A DNA stretch of 64,000 nt from Herbaspirillum sp. (GCF_017744395.1 NZ_JAGIBI010000005.1:1-64000); one strand, 5' to 3'; positions 34,369 through 43,820 are shown, counted from the first letter of the stretch. Program-made: numbers and translations. The notes: generated by a model from the letters alone, not told the origin.

Positions 34369-34815
34369 ATGAAAACGCGGTTCGACACCCTCGACGACAC
34401 CGACCGCAACCTGATCGCGCTGCTGCAGGTGTCGGCGCGCGAAAGCGTGGCCAACCTGGCGCGCAAGCTGGGCGTGGCGCGCACCACCGTGGTGGCGCGC
34501 CTGGCCCGGCTGGAAAAGAACGGCATCATCGCCGGCTACACCGTCAAGCTGGGCCAGGAAGTCACCGACAACGCCCTGCACGCCTATGTCGGCATCACCG
34601 TCGAAGCCAAGACCGCGCGCGACGTGCTCAAGCGCTTCAAGCGCATGCCCGAGATCGAACTGCTGTGCTCGGTCTCCGGCGAGTACGACTACGTCGCCTG
34701 GCTGCGCGCCGCTTCCGCCGAACGGCTCGACCAGTTGCTCGACGAGATCGGCGAGATCGACGGCGTTACCCGCACCACCACCTCCATCGTGTTGTCGCGC
34801 AAGATCGAGCGTTGA
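34369..34815 (+). CDS. Lrp/AsnC-family transcriptional regulator
   Basis: This 148-residue protein has an N-terminal winged helix-turn-helix (LDDTDRNLIALLQVSARESVANLARKLGVARTTVVARL, about residues 8-45) and a C-terminal RAM/ligand domain (VGITVEAKTARDVLKRFKRMPEIELLCSVSGEYDYVAWL). It sits 12 bases after the ATPase gene and likely controls the transporter and perhaps dadA in response to an amino acid. The inverted repeat at 32749-32772 is a possible site. Confidence 0.9.
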   Translation: MKTRFDTLDDTDRNLIALLQVSARESVANLARKLGVARTTVVARLARLEKNGIIAGYTVKLGQEVTDNALHAYVGITVEAKTARDVLKRFKRMPEIELLCSVSGEYDYVAWLRAASAERLDQLLDEIGEIDGVTRTTTSIVLSRKIER

Positions 34816-34851
34816 GCCGGCATGCAAGGCGCGCGCGGACTTGTCCGATGC

Positions 34852-37608
34852 TCAAGCCTTGTTTTCCGCCGCGGCGCGCCGCTTGGATCCACGGGCCTTT
34901 TCGTTTTCCGGCACGCCTGACGCATCGCCCTTGGCCTTTTCCTCCCGCGCAAGCGGCGTCAATGTAATCCGCTCCGAATCCTTGTCGAAGCCCACGTCGA
35001 CCCGGTCGCCGGAGCGGATCTTGTCGCCGAGGATGTCCTTGGCCAGCAGCGTTTCCAGTTCCTGGCGGATCTTGCGCTTGAGTTCGCGCGCGCCGAACTC
35101 GGGCTGGTAACCGACCTGCGCGAGATGGTCGACCACCTCGTCCTTCACGTTCAGCACGATGTCTTGCGCGGCCGCCGTCCGCACCACCCGCCCCAGTTGG
35201 ATCTGGATGATGGAACGGATATTCTCGCGCGACAGGCTATGGAAGACGATCACCTCGTCGATCCGGTTCAGGAATTCGGGGCGGAAATGCCCCTTCAGCA
35301 CTCCCATCAGCTTGTCGCGCACCTCCTTTTCGGGAGTGCGGCTTGCCGCATCCTTTTCCAGGTTGTCCATGATGATGGATGCGCCTAGGTTGCTGGTGGC
35401 AATGATGATGGTATTGCTGAAGTCGACCACCCTGCCTTTGCCATCGGTCAGGCGGCCGTCGTCGAACACCTGCAGCAGCACATTGTTCACATCGGGATGG
35501 GCCTTCTCGATCTCATCGAGGAGGATCACGCTGTACGGCCTGCGGCGCACGCGCTCCGTGAGCTGCCCGCCTTCGTCGTAGCCCACGTAGCCGGGGGGCG
35601 CCCCGATCAGCCTGGCCACGGCATGCCGCTCCATGTATTCCGACATGTCGATGCGGACCACCGCCTGTTCATCGCCGAACACGGATTCGGCCAGCGCCTT
35701 CGCCAGCTCGGTCTTGCCGACCCCGGTCGGCCCCAGGAACAGGAAGGTGGCAATCGGCCGGTTGCTCTGGCCCAGCCCCGCGCGCGACAAACGCACCGCA
35801 TCGCTCACGGCAACGACGGCCTCGTCCTGGCCGATCACGCGCTGGCGCAGCAGATTCTCCATGTCGACCAGTTTCTGGCGCTCTTCCTTGGTCAAGTCGC
35901 TGACCGGAATGCCGGTCAGGCGCGATACCACCTCCGCCACCGACGCCACGGTGACCTCCAGCGTTTCCGAACCGGTCTTGCGCTGCCAGACATCGGTTTG
36001 TTCGTCCAGGCTGGCCTGCTTCTCCTTGATCCGCTCTTCGAAGCCCTTCGCCTCGTCAAAGCGCTTGCGCGAAGAGGCGTAATCCTGCTCGCGCTTGAGC
36101 TGGGCGATTTCCGCCTCCAGCTCAAGCATGCCGGCCGGACGCGAGGTCGACTGGATCCTGACCCGCGCCGCGGCCTGGTCGATCAGGTCGATCGCCTTGT
36201 CCGGCAGGAAGCGGGACGTGATGTAGCGGTCCGACAGCTCCGCCGCGGCGACAAAGGCGTCATCCGCAAACGTGACCTGGTGGTGCGCCTCCAGCGTATC
36301 GCGCAAGCCGCGCAGGATCACGATGGTTTGCTCCACGCTCGGCTCGGCCACCAGCACCGGCTGGAAGCGCCGCTCCAGCGCCGCATCCTTCTCGATATGC
36401 TTTTGGTATTCGTTCAGCGTGGTCGCGCCGATCAGGCTCAGCTCGCCCCGGGCCAGCGCGGGCTTGAGCACGTTGGCGATGTCCAGCCCGCCTTCGCCGC
36501 CGCCCTGGCCGGCCCCGACAATGGTGTGCAGTTCGTCGATGAAGACCACCAGTTCGCTCTGCCGGGCCGTTATCTCGTCGATCAGTTGCTTGGCCCGCTC
36601 TTCGAATTCGCCCCGGTACTTCGCGCCGGCCACCATGGAGTTGATGTTGATCTCGACCAGCCGCTTACCGCGCAGGTTTTCCGGGACGTCGTCGTTGACG
36701 ATGCGTTGCGCCAGCCCTTCCACGATCGCCGTCTTCCCGACTCCCGGCTCGCCGATCAGCACCGGGTTGTTTTTCTTGCGCCGCGCCAGTACTTCGATGG
36801 TGCTTTCGATTTCCTGCGAGCGGCCCAGAACCGGGTCGAGCTTTCCCTGCCGGGCCATCGCGGTGAGGTCGCGGCCGAACTTGTCCAGGGTAGGCGTGCC
36901 TGTCGGCGCATCGACGCGCCCGTCCTCCGCGCCCTTGCCGACCACCTTGACGATCTTCTGGCGCAGGGTTTCCGGCGTCACGCCGTATTTCTTCAGCAGC
37001 CCGCCAGCGATGCTTTCGGGCACCATCGCCAGCCCGATGAGCACGTGTTCGGGGCCGACATACGAGTGCCCCAGTTCGCGTGATGCCTGGAAGGCATGCT
37101 GGAACGCTTTCTTCAGGCGCGGCGACACCGCCAGCTCGTCGGCGGATATCTCGGCTCCCGCAACGCCCTTTTTGGCGTGCTCGTCGATATAGGCCTTGAT
37201 ATCCTGGGGCGCGAGCTTGATCTCCCGCAACAGCGCCGAGACCACATCCGTATCCGCCAGCACATACAAGACATGTTCCGTATCCAGTTCCGTGCGATGC
37301 AGTTCAACGGCTTTTTCAGCGGCGCGCTGCAGCAGTTCCAGCGTCTGTTGGCTGAAGGCGTCGGTGATATCCACCGATTCGCGCGGCACGGACGCCCTCA
37401 GCCCCCGCTCCCCGGCGCCATCGCCGGAGAACAAACCCGGCAATCCCCCGCCGAGAAGGGTGTCGAAGGGATTGAGCATGCTCTGGTGCCGCATCAGCTG
37501 GCGATAGTCGTATTCGCAGATCGACATCGACTTGCGCTCGCCGTCCACCACCGCCGTGACCTGGGCGACCGCCGGACGGGCATTACAGATTTCGCAAAGA
37601 GTAGCCAT
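34852..37608 (-). CDS. clpK: ClpK/ClpG-like stand-alone AAA+ disaggregase
   Basis: This 918-residue HSP100 protein starts with a cysteine-containing module (C5, C8, C31; MATLCEICNARPAV) not found in ClpA or ClpB. A Clp N domain (about 80-225), AAA1 with GEPGVGKT, a short coiled-coil middle region (ELEAEIAQLKREQDYASSRK) and AAA2 with GPTGVGKT follow. The C terminus is a charged extension. I see no ClpP-binding I/LGF loop, so it should unfold aggregates without ClpP, like the thermotolerance ClpK/ClpG proteins. It is the last gene of the ydeP-cydAB group; AAGGAC before the ATG supports the start. Confidence 0.85.
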   Translation of the reverse strand: MATLCEICNARPAVAQVTAVVDGERKSMSICEYDYRQLMRHQSMLNPFDTLLGGGLPGLFSGDGAGERGLRASVPRESVDITDAFSQQTLELLQRAAEKAVELHRTELDTEHVLYVLADTDVVSALLREIKLAPQDIKAYIDEHAKKGVAGAEISADELAVSPRLKKAFQHAFQASRELGHSYVGPEHVLIGLAMVPESIAGGLLKKYGVTPETLRQKIVKVVGKGAEDGRVDAPTGTPTLDKFGRDLTAMARQGKLDPVLGRSQEIESTIEVLARRKKNNPVLIGEPGVGKTAIVEGLAQRIVNDDVPENLRGKRLVEININSMVAGAKYRGEFEERAKQLIDEITARQSELVVFIDELHTIVGAGQGGGEGGLDIANVLKPALARGELSLIGATTLNEYQKHIEKDAALERRFQPVLVAEPSVEQTIVILRGLRDTLEAHHQVTFADDAFVAAAELSDRYITSRFLPDKAIDLIDQAAARVRIQSTSRPAGMLELEAEIAQLKREQDYASSRKRFDEAKGFEERIKEKQASLDEQTDVWQRKTGSETLEVTVASVAEVVSRLTGIPVSDLTKEERQKLVDMENLLRQRVIGQDEAVVAVSDAVRLSRAGLGQSNRPIATFLFLGPTGVGKTELAKALAESVFGDEQAVVRIDMSEYMERHAVARLIGAPPGYVGYDEGGQLTERVRRRPYSVILLDEIEKAHPDVNNVLLQVFDDGRLTDGKGRVVDFSNTIIIATSNLGASIIMDNLEKDAASRTPEKEVRDKLMGVLKGHFRPEFLNRIDEVIVFHSLSRENIRSIIQIQLGRVVRTAAAQDIVLNVKDEVVDHLAQVGYQPEFGARELKRKIRQELETLLAKDILGDKIRSGDRVDVGFDKDSERITLTPLAREEKAKGDASGVPENEKARGSKRRAAAENKA

Positions 37609-37692
37609 GATGAGTCCTTCCGAAAGTAGAGGAAAAGAAAGGGGGAAGCCTGAAATCCTTCGGCGCGCCGGAAGCGGATGGTCTTGGGCGCC

Positions 37693-37833
37693 TCAGGATT
37701 TCGCCGCCATCACCAGCAGGTGGAACGGCAATGCCAGCAGCGCCATGCCCAGCACGCCCGCCAGCCACAGCAGCAGGAACCAGACATACTGGCGTTGCGC
37801 CAGCTTGCGTAGCCATAACTGAATCCGGAACAT
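37693..37833 (-). CDS. 46-residue single-span membrane protein of the cyd group
   Basis: The frame encodes 46 residues: a basic start (MFRIQLWLRKLAQRQ), one hydrophobic helix (about residues 17-42, rich in Leu and Trp) and the short tail MAAKS. It fills the gap between the bestrophin-like gene and clpK, in the same direction, 27 bases after the former's stop-side boundary. Small one-helix subunits (CydX, CioX, DUF2474 proteins) accompany bd-type oxidases, and cydAB lies just upstream. That makes an oxidase subunit plausible, though the intervening channel gene weakens it. Confidence 0.62.
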   Translation of the reverse strand: MFRIQLWLRKLAQRQYVWFLLLWLAGVLGMALLALPFHLLVMAAKS

Positions 37834-37860
37834 AGTTGTGTCCTCCGACCGATATGCGGT

Positions 37861-38772
37861 TCAAGTCAGTTGATACGGCAGGTGCGGCTTGACCGGCTCT
37901 GGCAGCGGCAACTCGCACAGCTCGCAGATCGAACGCTCGATGTTGCGGGCCATCGCGTCCAGGGCCAATGCGTTCGGGGCCAGCCCGAAAGGTTCCGCGA
38001 CTTCCCCGGCGATGGCCTCCAGCGCAATCAATGTATAGGCCAGGAAAAGGCACAGAAGCGGGGTGAACAATTCCGTGGCATCCACCAGGCCGAACGGCAG
38101 CAAGATGCAGTAGGTGTAGACCGTGCGATGCAGCAGCACGCTGTAGGCGAACGGAATCGGCGTATAGGCGATGCGCTCGCAGCCGCCCACGGCCTTGCCC
38201 ATCTCGGCGAGCTGGGTATCCAGCGTCCAGAACTGCACGTCGGACACCTGCCCTTCCCGGTTCAGCTTCACCAGCCTCGCGCGCAACTCATGCAGCAAAT
38301 CGCTCGGCTTGTAGACCTTGCCGGCCAGTTTCCCGCAGGCATCGGGGCCGAGGAAACGGCGCAGGTCCTCCGTCGGATCGGTGTGCCGCAATTCATGCTT
38401 GAGCGCGTAGACCACGGCGAAGATGAGCTGCGCCAACTCCTGCACAACCTCGCGGCGCGGTATATAGCACAGCATCTGCGAGATGATCTGGCGGGAGGCG
38501 ATCAGCAGGTTGCCCCACAGATAGCGCGCCTCCTTGAAACGATCATAGCTGGCCGTGTTGCGAAAACCCAGGAAGATCGCCAGCGTCAATCCGAACAGGG
38601 TCAGCAGCGTGGTGTTGAGCGGGATCTTCTCGCCGAAGATGCGCCCATGCGTGAGCACCGCCACGCAACTGACCGCCCCGATGAAGAGCAATTGCGGCAG
38701 GATGGACTGGAGCACGGAGCCGTTCCAGACGAACAGCAGCCTGAGCCAGCTTTGCGGTGGGCGTACGATCAT
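37861..38772 (-). CDS. Bestrophin-like anion channel (UPF0187)
   Basis: This 303-residue membrane protein of the bacterial bestrophin family has a first helix pair near residues 15-75 (LPQLLFIGAVSCVAVL and LFGLTLAIFLGFRNTASYDRFKEAR). The conserved FLGFRNxxSYDRxxEAR block and a later helix pair (CILLPFGLVDATELFTPLLCLFLAYTLIALEAIA) are diagnostic. Such proteins form pentameric ion channels in the inner membrane. It lies 21 bases after cydB, so it is likely cotranscribed with the oxidase. Confidence 0.88.
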   Translation of the reverse strand: MIVRPPQSWLRLLFVWNGSVLQSILPQLLFIGAVSCVAVLTHGRIFGEKIPLNTTLLTLFGLTLAIFLGFRNTASYDRFKEARYLWGNLLIASRQIISQMLCYIPRREVVQELAQLIFAVVYALKHELRHTDPTEDLRRFLGPDACGKLAGKVYKPSDLLHELRARLVKLNREGQVSDVQFWTLDTQLAEMGKAVGGCERIAYTPIPFAYSVLLHRTVYTYCILLPFGLVDATELFTPLLCLFLAYTLIALEAIAGEVAEPFGLAPNALALDAMARNIERSICELCELPLPEPVKPHLPYQLT

Positions 38773-38793
38773 GATGCGTCGTTCCTGCCCAGG

Positions 38794-39801
38794 TCAGTGG
38801 TAGCCGGCATCGCCATGGCGCACCTTGCCGCGGAACACCCGGTACTGCATGACGTTGTAGACCAGGATGATGGGCAGGACCACCAACGTCCCCACCAGGG
38901 CGAAGCTCTGGCTTTCGGGGCTTGAGGAGGCACTCCAGATGCTCAGCGAAGGCGGCACGATATTGGGCCAGATACTGATGAGGAGGCCCGTGTAGCCCAG
39001 GAAGCACAGCGCCAGCGTGAGCAGGAAGGGCTGCACTTCATGGCGCTGACGGATCGACCTGAAGATGCCTGCCACGCATACCGCCACCAGCACCGGCACC
39101 GGCAGGAACCAGCCCAGCAGCCCGCTGCCGAACCAGCGCTGCGCCACGGCGGGCAGGCCCAGCACCGTCCAGATGCTGACGATCGACACCATGACGAGCA
39201 ACACGACTACCAGCGGCCGCATCGCCACGCGCATGCGACGCTGCAGTTCGCCGTCCGTCTTGTAGATCAGCCAGCCGCAACCGAGCGTGGCGTAGGTCAC
39301 CAGCACGCCCAGGCCGCAGAAGATGCTGAATGACGACAGCCAGTCGAACGGCCCGCCGGCGAAGCGGCCGTCGACCACGCGCGTTCCCTGCAGCAGCGAG
39401 CCCAGCACCACGCCCTGGCAGAACGCGGCCAGCGCCGAACCGCCGGTAAAGGCCAGATCCCACGCATGCTGGGTACGGCGGGCCTTGGAGCGCAGCTCGA
39501 AGGCGGCGCCGCGAAACAGCAGCCCCACCACCATCAGGATCAGCGGCAGGTAGTTGGCGGGCAGCAGGACCGAATAGGCGATCGGAAAGGCGCCGTACAG
39601 GCCGGCCCCGCCCAGCACGAGAAAGGTTTCGTTGCCGTCCCAGACCGGCGCGACGGTATTGAGCATGACCTGCCGCTCCTCCTTGTCTTCAAAGAAGGGG
39701 AATAGCAGGCCGATGCCCAGGTCGAAACCGTCGAGCACCACGTAGAGAAAGACCCCCAGGCCGATGATGGCGGCCCAGACGATGGGAAGATCGATATGCA
39801 T
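38794..39801 (-). CDS. cydB: Cytochrome bd-type quinol oxidase subunit II
   Basis: This 335-residue membrane protein with about eight or nine helices begins with the subunit II signature VWAAIIGLGVFLYVVLDGFDLGIGLLFP and continues with WDGNETFLVLGG. It pairs with CydA to form the cyanide-tolerant terminal oxidase that reduces O2 without proton pumping. The start at 39801 (MHIDLP) follows GGGAG seven bases upstream. It overlaps the spacing of cydA closely (14-base gap). Confidence 0.93.
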   Translation of the reverse strand: MHIDLPIVWAAIIGLGVFLYVVLDGFDLGIGLLFPFFEDKEERQVMLNTVAPVWDGNETFLVLGGAGLYGAFPIAYSVLLPANYLPLILMVVGLLFRGAAFELRSKARRTQHAWDLAFTGGSALAAFCQGVVLGSLLQGTRVVDGRFAGGPFDWLSSFSIFCGLGVLVTYATLGCGWLIYKTDGELQRRMRVAMRPLVVVLLVMVSIVSIWTVLGLPAVAQRWFGSGLLGWFLPVPVLVAVCVAGIFRSIRQRHEVQPFLLTLALCFLGYTGLLISIWPNIVPPSLSIWSASSSPESQSFALVGTLVVLPIILVYNVMQYRVFRGKVRHGDAGYH

Positions 39802-39815
39802 GATGGGGCTCCCGT

Positions 39816-41204
39816 TCAATGGAAGGACTGGAATTGGTCGCGGTTGCTCAGGCTCGGGCGCACGGCGTGGTCGTTATCGTGTTCGACATGCGGCTGCGGT
39901 CCCTGGGCCATGATCTTGAGCATGTAGTACACGCCCACGCCAAAGACCAGGACATAGGCAACCACCAGGATCAGCAGCGACACGCCCGCCTGCTGGCTGC
40001 CGATGGGCGATGCCGAATCCACCGTGCGCAGCAAGCCATACACCGTCCAGGGCTGGCGGCCGACCTCGGTGGTGACCCATCCCGCAATCAGCGCGACCAG
40101 TCCCGATGGCCCCATGCAGAACACGAAGCGCTGGAATGCCCGCGATTCGTACAACCGTCCGCCCCGGCGCAGCACCAGCCCCAGCACGGCCACCAGCAGC
40201 ATCAGCGTTCCCAGCCCGGCCATGATGCGGAAGGACCAGAAGACGATGAGCGAATTGGGCCGGTCCTCCTTGGGGAATTCCTTGAGCCCGCGGATCTCGC
40301 CATCCCAGGAGTGCGTCAGGATCAGGCTGCCCAGGTGCGGCACCTGCACGGCATATTTGGTTTCCTCGGCCTCCATATCGGGGATGCCGAACAGGTTGAG
40401 CGCGGTGCCGCCCTTTTCCGTTTCCCACAGCCCTTCGATCGCGGCGATCTTGGCCGGCTGATGTTCACGCGTGTTGAGGCCGTGCGCATCCCCCACCAGG
40501 ATCTGGACAGGCGCGAGCAGCAGCAAGATCCACAGCGCCATCGAAAAACTGCGCTTGACCGGCTCGTCGCGGCGCCCCTTGAGCAGGTGCCACGCGCCGC
40601 ATGCCGCCACCATGAAAGCGGCGACGATGAATGCCGCAATCGTCATGTGCAGCAACCGGTAGGGGAACGAGGGGTTGAAAATGACCTGCCACCAGTCGGC
40701 CGCGACCAGGCGGCCGTCACGGATCGCATAGCCCTGCGGCGTCTGCATGAAGCTGTTCGAGGACAGGATCCAGAACGTCGAAATCAGCGTCCCCACGGCC
40801 ACCATCACGGTAGCGAAGAAATGCGCGCGCGGGCTCACCCGCTTCCAGCCGAACAGCATCACGCCGAGGAAACCCGCCTCCAGGAAGAACGCGGTGAGCA
40901 CTTCATAGGTCAGCAGCGGCCCCGTGATGTTGCCCGCGTAACGCGAGAACCCGCTCCAGTTGGTGCCGAACTCGTAGGCCATCACGACGCCGGAGACCAC
41001 CCCCATGCCGAAACCGATCGCGAAGACTTTCGACCAGAAGAAGAACATGTCCTGGTAGACCCGGTTGCCGTTGGCCAGCCAGCGCCATTCGAGCACGGCC
41101 AGGAAACTGGCCATGCCGATGCTGATGGCCGGAAAGATGATGTGCACGGCCACAGTGAATGCGAACTGCAGCCGTGCCAAATGAAGGGTGTCGAACATTT
41201 CCAT
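39816..41204 (-). CDS. cydA: Cytochrome bd-type quinol oxidase subunit I (short Q-loop, CIO-like)
   Basis: This 462-residue subunit carries the haems. His ligand H21 is in TVAVHIIFPAISIG, a second His is in RLLHMTIAAF and a Met ligand is in FWSFRIMAGLG. The quinol loop is short compared with E. coli CydA, placing it with the cyanide-insensitive oxidase (CioA) type. GGAGAG lies before the ATG. It is the first gene of the cydA-cydB-bestrophin run, about 100 bases after the ydeP-like gene. High O2 affinity or inhibitor tolerance under stress is the expected benefit. Confidence 0.93.
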   Translation of the reverse strand: MEMFDTLHLARLQFAFTVAVHIIFPAISIGMASFLAVLEWRWLANGNRVYQDMFFFWSKVFAIGFGMGVVSGVVMAYEFGTNWSGFSRYAGNITGPLLTYEVLTAFFLEAGFLGVMLFGWKRVSPRAHFFATVMVAVGTLISTFWILSSNSFMQTPQGYAIRDGRLVAADWWQVIFNPSFPYRLLHMTIAAFIVAAFMVAACGAWHLLKGRRDEPVKRSFSMALWILLLLAPVQILVGDAHGLNTREHQPAKIAAIEGLWETEKGGTALNLFGIPDMEAEETKYAVQVPHLGSLILTHSWDGEIRGLKEFPKEDRPNSLIVFWSFRIMAGLGTLMLLVAVLGLVLRRGGRLYESRAFQRFVFCMGPSGLVALIAGWVTTEVGRQPWTVYGLLRTVDSASPIGSQQAGVSLLILVVAYVLVFGVGVYYMLKIMAQGPQPHVEHDNDHAVRPSLSNRDQFQSFH

Positions 41205-41255
41205 AATGAGGCTCTCCTGTCGGTTGCGGGGGAACGCCAGGGCGAGCGCCCCCCG

Positions 41256-41277
41256 GCCCTCCCTGAAGATGGAGGGC
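41256..41277. other. Hairpin in the gap before cydA
   Basis: GCCCTCC and GGAGGGC are exact arms around an 8-base loop. On the transcribed minus strand no T run follows, so it is more likely a processing or stabilising structure between the ydeP-like and cydA messages than a terminator. Confidence 0.35.
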
Positions 41278-41305
41278 TTCCGTTCCGTCTCGTTTTTTCA
41301 GTGGA

Positions 41306-43603
41306 TCAGGCTGCTTGCGATACTGGCGGCGTTCCCGCTTCCTGGCGCAGCACGCGTACAGGAATCGATTTGTACGACGGCGTGCCGCACTCCTCGTCGA
41401 TGTAGTCGAGCGGCACCAGCACGTTGGCCTCGGGATAGTAGGCGGCCACCGATCCCGCCGCGATGTCGTACTCGATGACCGTGATGCCGCCCAGCCGCAG
41501 GTTGCGGTCCTTGGAGATCGTCTCGATCTCGACCAGGTCGCCGTGTTCGAGGCCGCGGGCGGCCAGGTCGGCCGGGTTCATGAAGAGCACGTCGCGCCGG
41601 CCGAACACGCCGCGGTAGCGGTCGTCCAGGCCGTAGATGGTGGTGTTGTACTGGTCGTGGCTGCGGATGGTGATGAGGCGCAGCACGTCGTCCTCCCACG
41701 GCAGATAGTTCTCGCGCACGCCGGGGAATACCGAGAACACGGCCTTGCCCGAAGGCGTCGGCCATTGCCGCTCCGTTGGCGGCAGCGGCATGCGGAACCC
41801 GCCAGGGACGCGGATGCGCTCGTTGTAGCTCTCGAATCCGGGGATGGTGCGCTCGATCAGGTCGCGGATCCGGTCGTAGTCGTCCACCAGGCGCATCCAA
41901 TCGGTCTTGCTGCCGGTGAGCGTGGCGGCGGCCATGCCGGCCACGATGGCCGGTTCCGAACGCAGGAACTGCGAAGCGGGCTGCAGGCGCCCGGCGGAGG
42001 CGTGCACCATGGACATCGAGTCTTCCACCGTGATCGACTGGGGGCCGGTCGCCTGCGTGTCGAGTTCCGTGCGGCCGATCACGGGCAGGATGAAGGTCTC
42101 CTTGCCCACCAGCAGGTGCGAACGGTTGAGTTTGGTGCCCAGGTGGACGCTGAGGTCGAGCTGCTTCATCGCCGGGAACGCAAGCTGGGGATCCGGCATC
42201 GCCACCGCGAAATTGCCGCCCAGGCAAATCAGCGCCTTCGACTTGCCCTCGACCATGGCCTGCATGGTCTTGACGGCGTCATGCCCGTGCCCCTGCGGCG
42301 GCTTGAAGCCGAAGACTTCTTCGAGCTTGCCCAGGAACTCCTCCGACGGCTTTTCGGTAATGCCCACGGTGCGGTTGCCCTGCACGTTGGAGTGCCCGCG
42401 CAACGGGCAGATGCCGGCGCCGGGCTTGCCGATGTTGCCGCGCATCAGCAGCAGGTCGGCGATCAGGCGCACGTTCCAGGTGCCGGTGTTGTGCTGCGTC
42501 AGGCCCATGCCGTAGGTGATGATCGTCGCGTTGGACTTGGCGTAGGCCTCGGCCACCTGCTCCAACTGGGATTGCGTGAGGCCGCACTCCTTTTCGATCT
42601 GCGGCCACTGGGTCGCGGCCAGGTCCGCGGCCAGCGCGTCGAAGCCTTCGGTATGTTCGGCGATGAAATCACGGTCCAGGACGTTGCCCTGGCTGGCATC
42701 CAATTCCAGCAGCGCCTTCATGATGCCCTTGAGCGCCGCGGCGTCGCCGCCGGCCCGCACCTGGAAGTAGGTCGAGGCGATCGCGGTCGAGCTGAACGTC
42801 GCCATCTCGACGATGTTCTGCGGATCGGCAAAGCGCTCCAGCGCCCGCTCCCGCAACGGGTTGAACACGATGATCGGCACGCCCCTGCGCGCCGCCTCAT
42901 GCAGCGTGCCCATCATGCGCGGGTGGTTGGTGCCGGGGTTGTGACCCATCGAGATGATGAGATCGGTCTTTTCGAAATCGTCCAGCGACACCGTTCCCTT
43001 GCCGATGCCGATGGATTGCGGCAAGCCCACGCTGGTCGCCTCATGGCACATGTTGGAACAGTCGGGGAAATTGTTGGTGCCGAACTCCCGGGCAAACAAC
43101 TGGAACAGATAGGCGGCCTCGTTGGAGGCGCGTCCCGAGGTATAGAACTCGGCCTGATCCGGTGTTTCCAGACTCCTCAGTGCCTGGCCGATGCGATCGA
43201 ACGCGACATCCCAGCTCACCTCGCGGAACTTGTCGCTGGCCGCGTCATACGCCATCGGATGCGTGAGACGGCCAAAATTCTCCAGTTCGTAATCGCTGAG
43301 TTTGAGCAAATCCGTGACCGTATGCTGGGCGAAGAACTCGGGCGTGACCCGTTTGCTGGTGGCCTCCCAGGTCACGGCCTTGGCGCCGTTCTCGCAAAAC
43401 TGGAAGGTGGAGCGATGCTCCTTGTCCGGCCATGCGCATCCCGGGCAGTCGAAGCCTGCCGGCTGGTTGGTACGCATGAGCACCAGGGGCGCCTCGACCA
43501 CTTGCATCTGCTCATGCACGGCTTGCGCGGTAGCCTTCAACGCGCCCCAGCCTCCGGCGGGGGCCTCGTATTTGCGGATACCCGGAACTTGTCGTTTGCT
43601 CAT
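41306..43603 (-). CDS. FdhF/YdeP-family molybdopterin oxidoreductase
   Basis: This 765-residue protein of the formate-dehydrogenase-like YdeP family has an N-terminal Cys cluster (GFDCPGCAWPDKEHRSTFQFCENG), the molybdopterin domains (SMGHNPGTNHPRMMGTLHEAARRG and QHNTGTWNVRLIADLLLMRGNIGKPGAGICPLRGHSNVQG) and a C-terminal dinucleotide-binding domain. The E. coli homologue contributes to acid resistance; its substrate is unsettled. AAGGAGG before the ATG is a strong ribosome site. It heads the group ydeP-cydAB-bestrophin-clpK, so a role in redox or acid stress is likely. Confidence 0.9.
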   Translation of the reverse strand: MSKRQVPGIRKYEAPAGGWGALKATAQAVHEQMQVVEAPLVLMRTNQPAGFDCPGCAWPDKEHRSTFQFCENGAKAVTWEATSKRVTPEFFAQHTVTDLLKLSDYELENFGRLTHPMAYDAASDKFREVSWDVAFDRIGQALRSLETPDQAEFYTSGRASNEAAYLFQLFAREFGTNNFPDCSNMCHEATSVGLPQSIGIGKGTVSLDDFEKTDLIISMGHNPGTNHPRMMGTLHEAARRGVPIIVFNPLRERALERFADPQNIVEMATFSSTAIASTYFQVRAGGDAAALKGIMKALLELDASQGNVLDRDFIAEHTEGFDALAADLAATQWPQIEKECGLTQSQLEQVAEAYAKSNATIITYGMGLTQHNTGTWNVRLIADLLLMRGNIGKPGAGICPLRGHSNVQGNRTVGITEKPSEEFLGKLEEVFGFKPPQGHGHDAVKTMQAMVEGKSKALICLGGNFAVAMPDPQLAFPAMKQLDLSVHLGTKLNRSHLLVGKETFILPVIGRTELDTQATGPQSITVEDSMSMVHASAGRLQPASQFLRSEPAIVAGMAAATLTGSKTDWMRLVDDYDRIRDLIERTIPGFESYNERIRVPGGFRMPLPPTERQWPTPSGKAVFSVFPGVRENYLPWEDDVLRLITIRSHDQYNTTIYGLDDRYRGVFGRRDVLFMNPADLAARGLEHGDLVEIETISKDRNLRLGGITVIEYDIAAGSVAAYYPEANVLVPLDYIDEECGTPSYKSIPVRVLRQEAGTPPVSQAA

Positions 43604-43820
43604 TTGAACCTCCTTGGCGCGGTCAATGTTGATGTGCTGTTATAGGAATGACTTTATTCCGCAAAGGACAAGGCAGAGGAGTCCAGTTCACGCCATCGGC
43701 AAGGGCACAGTTAGCGCACATCATTGGCCGCATGCATCCCCGGGAAATCCGTCCGCCGAACTATTTCCTTCGTTCAAGTCATTCTAAAAGTCGTATTCGC
43801 CCTGGCTAACCCCTGCCCAC

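Noticed and set aside
34852-37608. Part of the transmissible thermotolerance (LHR/tLST) island
   Set aside because: The ClpK-like gene is present, but the companion sHsp, YfdX, HdeD, KefB and DegP genes and mobile-element borders are absent.
41315-43645. Long plus-strand open frame opposite the ydeP-like gene
   Set aside because: It is a shadow of a clear molybdopterin enzyme; the translation is low-complexity and lacks motifs.
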